Source of the DNA: Hypsibius dujardini
Lineage: Eukaryota; Tardigrada; Eutardigrada; Parachela; Hypsibiidae
Reading direction: 5' to 3'
Length of the DNA: 20,058 nucleotides
Assembly: GCA_001579985.1 (NCBI GenBank)
Contig: LRSR01009578.1
Coordinates: forward strand, 1 to 20,058
The notes under the pieces were generated by a model. The model did no database searches. It saw only the letters and a list, made by a program, of their open reading frames with translations, and was not told where the DNA came from. The translations under genes were made by a program, and so were the position numbers. Every line of letters starts with the position of its first letter. The first letter of the stretch is position 1. This document shows positions 17,408 through 20,058 of this stretch, in pieces.

Positions 17408-19783
17408 ATGGGAACCGCTTCCCTTGCCGACGTCGCCGTCATCCTTCCGGCTGCTGGAAGTGGACTTCGTTTCTCTACCAGCCAACAGCAGCAGCAGCAG
17501 CAGTCCACAAAACTTCCCAACAACTCTTCATCATCCTCCACAGCAATAACAACACTAAACAGCCCCGACAACTGCTCCTCCTTCGCCTGCAGTCCGAAGC
17601 AGTACATCCCGGTGGGGGAGGATCACAGCCCGCTGCTCATTCACACGGTAGATTCATTCAGCAAGTTAGTGAAATCAATCAATCTAGCTAGACCTTTTCC
17701 ATGTTAAACCGCATGCACTGTTTGGCATTTTCTACAATAATTTTCCTAATAAAACTGTCACGCGTTCGGTTTCTGTTGCCTTTTAAGGATACCGTGGATC
17801 TCGCAGATTCTCGTACTGGTTCAGGACAGCTATCTCGAGTCGACCAAGAGCCTGATCGGGCATTACGGCTCACGGACGTCCATGTTGAAGACGACTGTCG
17901 CGGTGGGTGCGGCGTCGCGTCATATCACCATTCGAAATGGAGTGCGGGAGCTGGAGAAGCAGTTACCGGCTCCGGTACCGGCCCCGGTACCGTCGCTGGT
18001 GATTGTTCACGACGCGGTCAGACCGTTCGTTGATGAGGCTGTCTGCCAGGCTGTCGTCGAGGAGGCTCGGAAACACGGGGTAAGTGAGTGCCATAGAATG
18101 AAATGAAACGATTGTGCTTATTCATGCTTTTGAATTTGTTCATTTCCTTCATTTAGCTTAGTGTTACTTAGATTTATTAAAAATATGATACAAATTTCCG
18201 AAAACAGGTATTTTATTTTAAATAAAATTAGTTTTAATATAATTTGAAATCAATTTTGAATGGGGATTAATTTTCAATTTAATTTAAATTCAGACATGTG
18301 GTTAATATTAATTTTTAATTTAATTTAAAACTTTTCACCAGAACAGGCAGTAAACTGATGTTCCAATTTAAATTTGTTTAAGTTTTGCTGTGCAATAATG
18401 TTGATTGATTGATAAATTAAATTATTGCAACAGCTATTTCCAATCAATCAATCGTACACACTGGTTGATTGATCTATTGCCTCAAGACTATTTCATTGTA
18501 TTGAGCCAATTTCGTGAATTTTCAAGGTTAATATTTGACGAAAAAGTCAGCGAAACATAAAATTTTTTGCACAATTTATCAATTCTTATACGATGTTTTC
18601 ATAAATGAAAATATAGAAATTAATTTAAATATTTTAAATAACCAACCATGACATTTCAAACTAACTTTTAATTTAATTAAGATGCATTTAGGTGATTATA
18701 ATTTTAATTCTGATTAAAAATCAATCTTTTTCTGAAATAAAAGTAAAATTTAATTTAATTTGAATTCAAAAATTTGATTTATACAACAATTATTAAGTTA
18801 ATATTACTTACTTAAAGTAGAACAAGTAAGTAAAGTGAAAAAGTATCGTTCTTTCCTGCAGCTACCTTCAAGGCATTGTGACAACAAATTTTCTGTTAGT
18901 ACATGCATATTAAAAAAAGTACCGAAAATATAAGGACAATTTATGAAAAATGATAAATGGCGATGCTGAATATACCGTAGTCTTGCTTGACGAAAGTGTG
19001 TGTATCAAAGTTTTTCTCAATTTACATCTCAGGCATGTGGAGTTTTCGCACCGCTGGTCTCAACTATCCTACGTATTGACGCCAACGGGTTTATGGCGGA
19101 AGCCCTCCCGCGTCACGACCTCTTCGCCAGTGAAATGCCCCAGGCCTTCAGTTTTGAGAATCTCAAAATCGCTTATAACTCAGCTTCAACGGACGAGCTG
19201 AACAATGGCACCGAATGCCTGGCCCTGGTGCACAAGTACACAGGATGCCAAGTGAAAATGCTCCCGGTCGATCCTAATAAATACTTCAAGGTACAGTACG
19301 TTGTAACTCTTTATTCAGTTCCTCAATGACAAGTGCCTCAGAACGACAGAAAAGCAAATAGACGGACACTCCGGCAAGCAGCTAAAGAATCTGAACATGC
19401 AGTTATGCAGGCAGTCATGCGGGCAGACATACGGGCAGGTAGTCAGACAGACAGACAGACAGAAAATCAGACAGACAGATGCAGATCGACAGATGCAGAT
19501 CGACAGACAAATGGATAAACGGGCTGTCAAGCAGGCCGCCTTGCAGGCAGGCATACATATTTATGGTACAGGTTCAGCTGCGAAATTGATTGCTTAGGTG
19601 ACGTTTGAGAAAGACCTTCTAGCGGTAAACGCAATGATGGCCAGCGAACGAGAACGGAAGGGACTCCTCCACATGGGACCTATTAGTCGAAATGGATCTT
19701 CCGAAGATTTCGTGCGAGACGCCCGCCAAGCGCCGCCGTCTCGCTCCACCAGTTCTTCTTCCATTCCGAGCGATTATCCGTGA
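17408..19783 (+). CDS. CRPPA: CRPPA/ISPD-like D-ribitol-5-phosphate cytidylyltransferase, 4 exons, 330 aa
   Basis: Exons: 17408-17664, 17788-18079, 19033-19290, 19598-19783. GT-AG junctions in phases 2, 0 and 0 give one frame from ATG to TGA. The protein is an IspD-type cytidylyltransferase: nucleotide-binding LPAAGSGLR (13-21) and PKQ (63-65); GAASRHITIRNGV (126-138); IVHDAVRPFVDEAV (158-171); SEMPQAF (216-222); GTECLAL (242-248); KVTFEKDL (269-276). Animal CRPPA makes CDP-ribitol from CTP and ribitol 5-phosphate in the cytosol, the donor used by FKTN and FKRP when building the O-mannosyl glycan of alpha-dystroglycan. HDAVRPFVEEGV- and SEMPQAF-type motifs match animal CRPPA better than bacterial IspD, and animals lack the MEP pathway. 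Odd features: 41 residues between R21 and P63, where relatives have about six, rich in Gln, Ser, Asn and Thr; and an end about 60 residues after the catalytic domain's KVTF, whereas human CRPPA (451 aa) has a further C-terminal domain. Confidence 0.92.
18080..19032 (+). other. CRPPA intron 2 (953 bp), AT-rich with aatttaatttaaatt motifs
   Basis: GT-AG phase-0 intron. The motif aatttaattTaaAtt recurs at about 18276-18292, 18318-18330, 18668-18680 and 18748-18762, with variants between. Opposed TGAT and ATCA clusters occur at 18402-18414 and 18440-18474. No coding frame. It may be a decayed AT-rich element, but no ends were found. Confidence 0.6.
19350..19560 (+). repeat. GACA/GGCA tract filling CRPPA intron 3
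   Basis: Degenerate gaca, gcag and ggca units with clean GACA cores at about 19445-19460 and 19469-19478, plus a duplicated agatgcagatcgaca at about 19477-19505. The tract occupies most of the 307 bp intron 19291-19597. Confidence 0.85.
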
Positions 19784-20058
19784 GCTCAAGATAGGATACG
19801 GTATCTCCTCCGGCATTCACGTGTATCTGGTTGTCTCTTAGACCCAGTCTTGTTTTAATCGTTAGTGGTTTTTTTATTCGAACTGCTCTTCCTTTACTGT
19901 TACTTTCTGTCTCCTTTTTATGCGTCTGTGTCACTCTCACGATAATCTCATTATTCTTAGTTCCGGTTGCCTCTGAAGTAACCGATCCTGATTCCTGACT
20001 GAACTAATGATACGGGATGCGAGTGTCGGATATGTTTAAGTTTGTTGCTTTATGCTCA
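19784..20058. other. 3' flank of the CRPPA homologue
   Basis: Pyrimidine-rich non-coding DNA after the stop. No AATAAA signal was seen on the + strand within the window. A possible alternative splice (donor 19780, acceptor ending at 19841) would bypass the stop codon and open a 52-codon hydrophobic extension; this is speculative. Confidence 0.45.

Overview
This is eukaryotic, almost certainly invertebrate metazoan nuclear DNA. Genes are split by GT-AG introns of about 60 to 1150 bp, coding exons are GC-balanced against AT-rich introns and spacers, simple tetranucleotide repeats are common, and there are small non-autonomous DNA transposons. The gene families (UBASH3, a clan-2 cytochrome P450, a CREBZF-like bZIP factor, CRPPA/ISPD) are animal ones. 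The compact introns would suit a small-genome ecdysozoan such as a tardigrade or an arthropod, but nothing here fixes the phylum.

Layout. 1-1181: spacer with degenerate GTCC/GACC repeats. 1182-5393 (+): complete eight-exon UBASH3 homologue (UBA, 2H phosphoesterase, SH3, histidine phosphatase; 721 aa). 5661-8611 (-): complete six-exon microsomal P450 (523 aa), convergent with UBASH3. 9851-9922 (-): tRNA-Gln(CTG) with a Pol III T-run. 10829-11313: TA-flanked inverted-repeat element carrying a nested 103 bp hairpin insertion. 11334-13077 (-): two-exon bZIP gene (197 aa) whose only coding intron is a transposon-like sequence containing a long foldback. 14206-14739 (-): unidentified low-complexity coding exon. 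14740-17219: spacer with a CAGACA microsatellite, a possible unidentified exon and a degenerate tRNA-like stretch. 17408-19783 (+): complete four-exon CRPPA/ISPD homologue (330 aa) with a probable 5'UTR intron. 19784-20058: downstream spacer.

The genes do not form a pathway: tyrosine-phosphatase/ubiquitin signalling, oxidative metabolism, translation, transcription and dystroglycan-type glycosylation are represented separately.

Most notable observation: the bZIP intron begins and ends inside a duplicated GCAGGT, with related inverted ends just inside it. This is the pattern expected when a DNA transposon creates an intron ('introner'). Other points: a P450 I-helix in which the usual acid-threonine pair reads Met-Pro, a Gln/Ser/Asn-rich insertion in the nucleotide-binding loop of CRPPA, and an element nested in another element's arm just past the bZIP stop codon.
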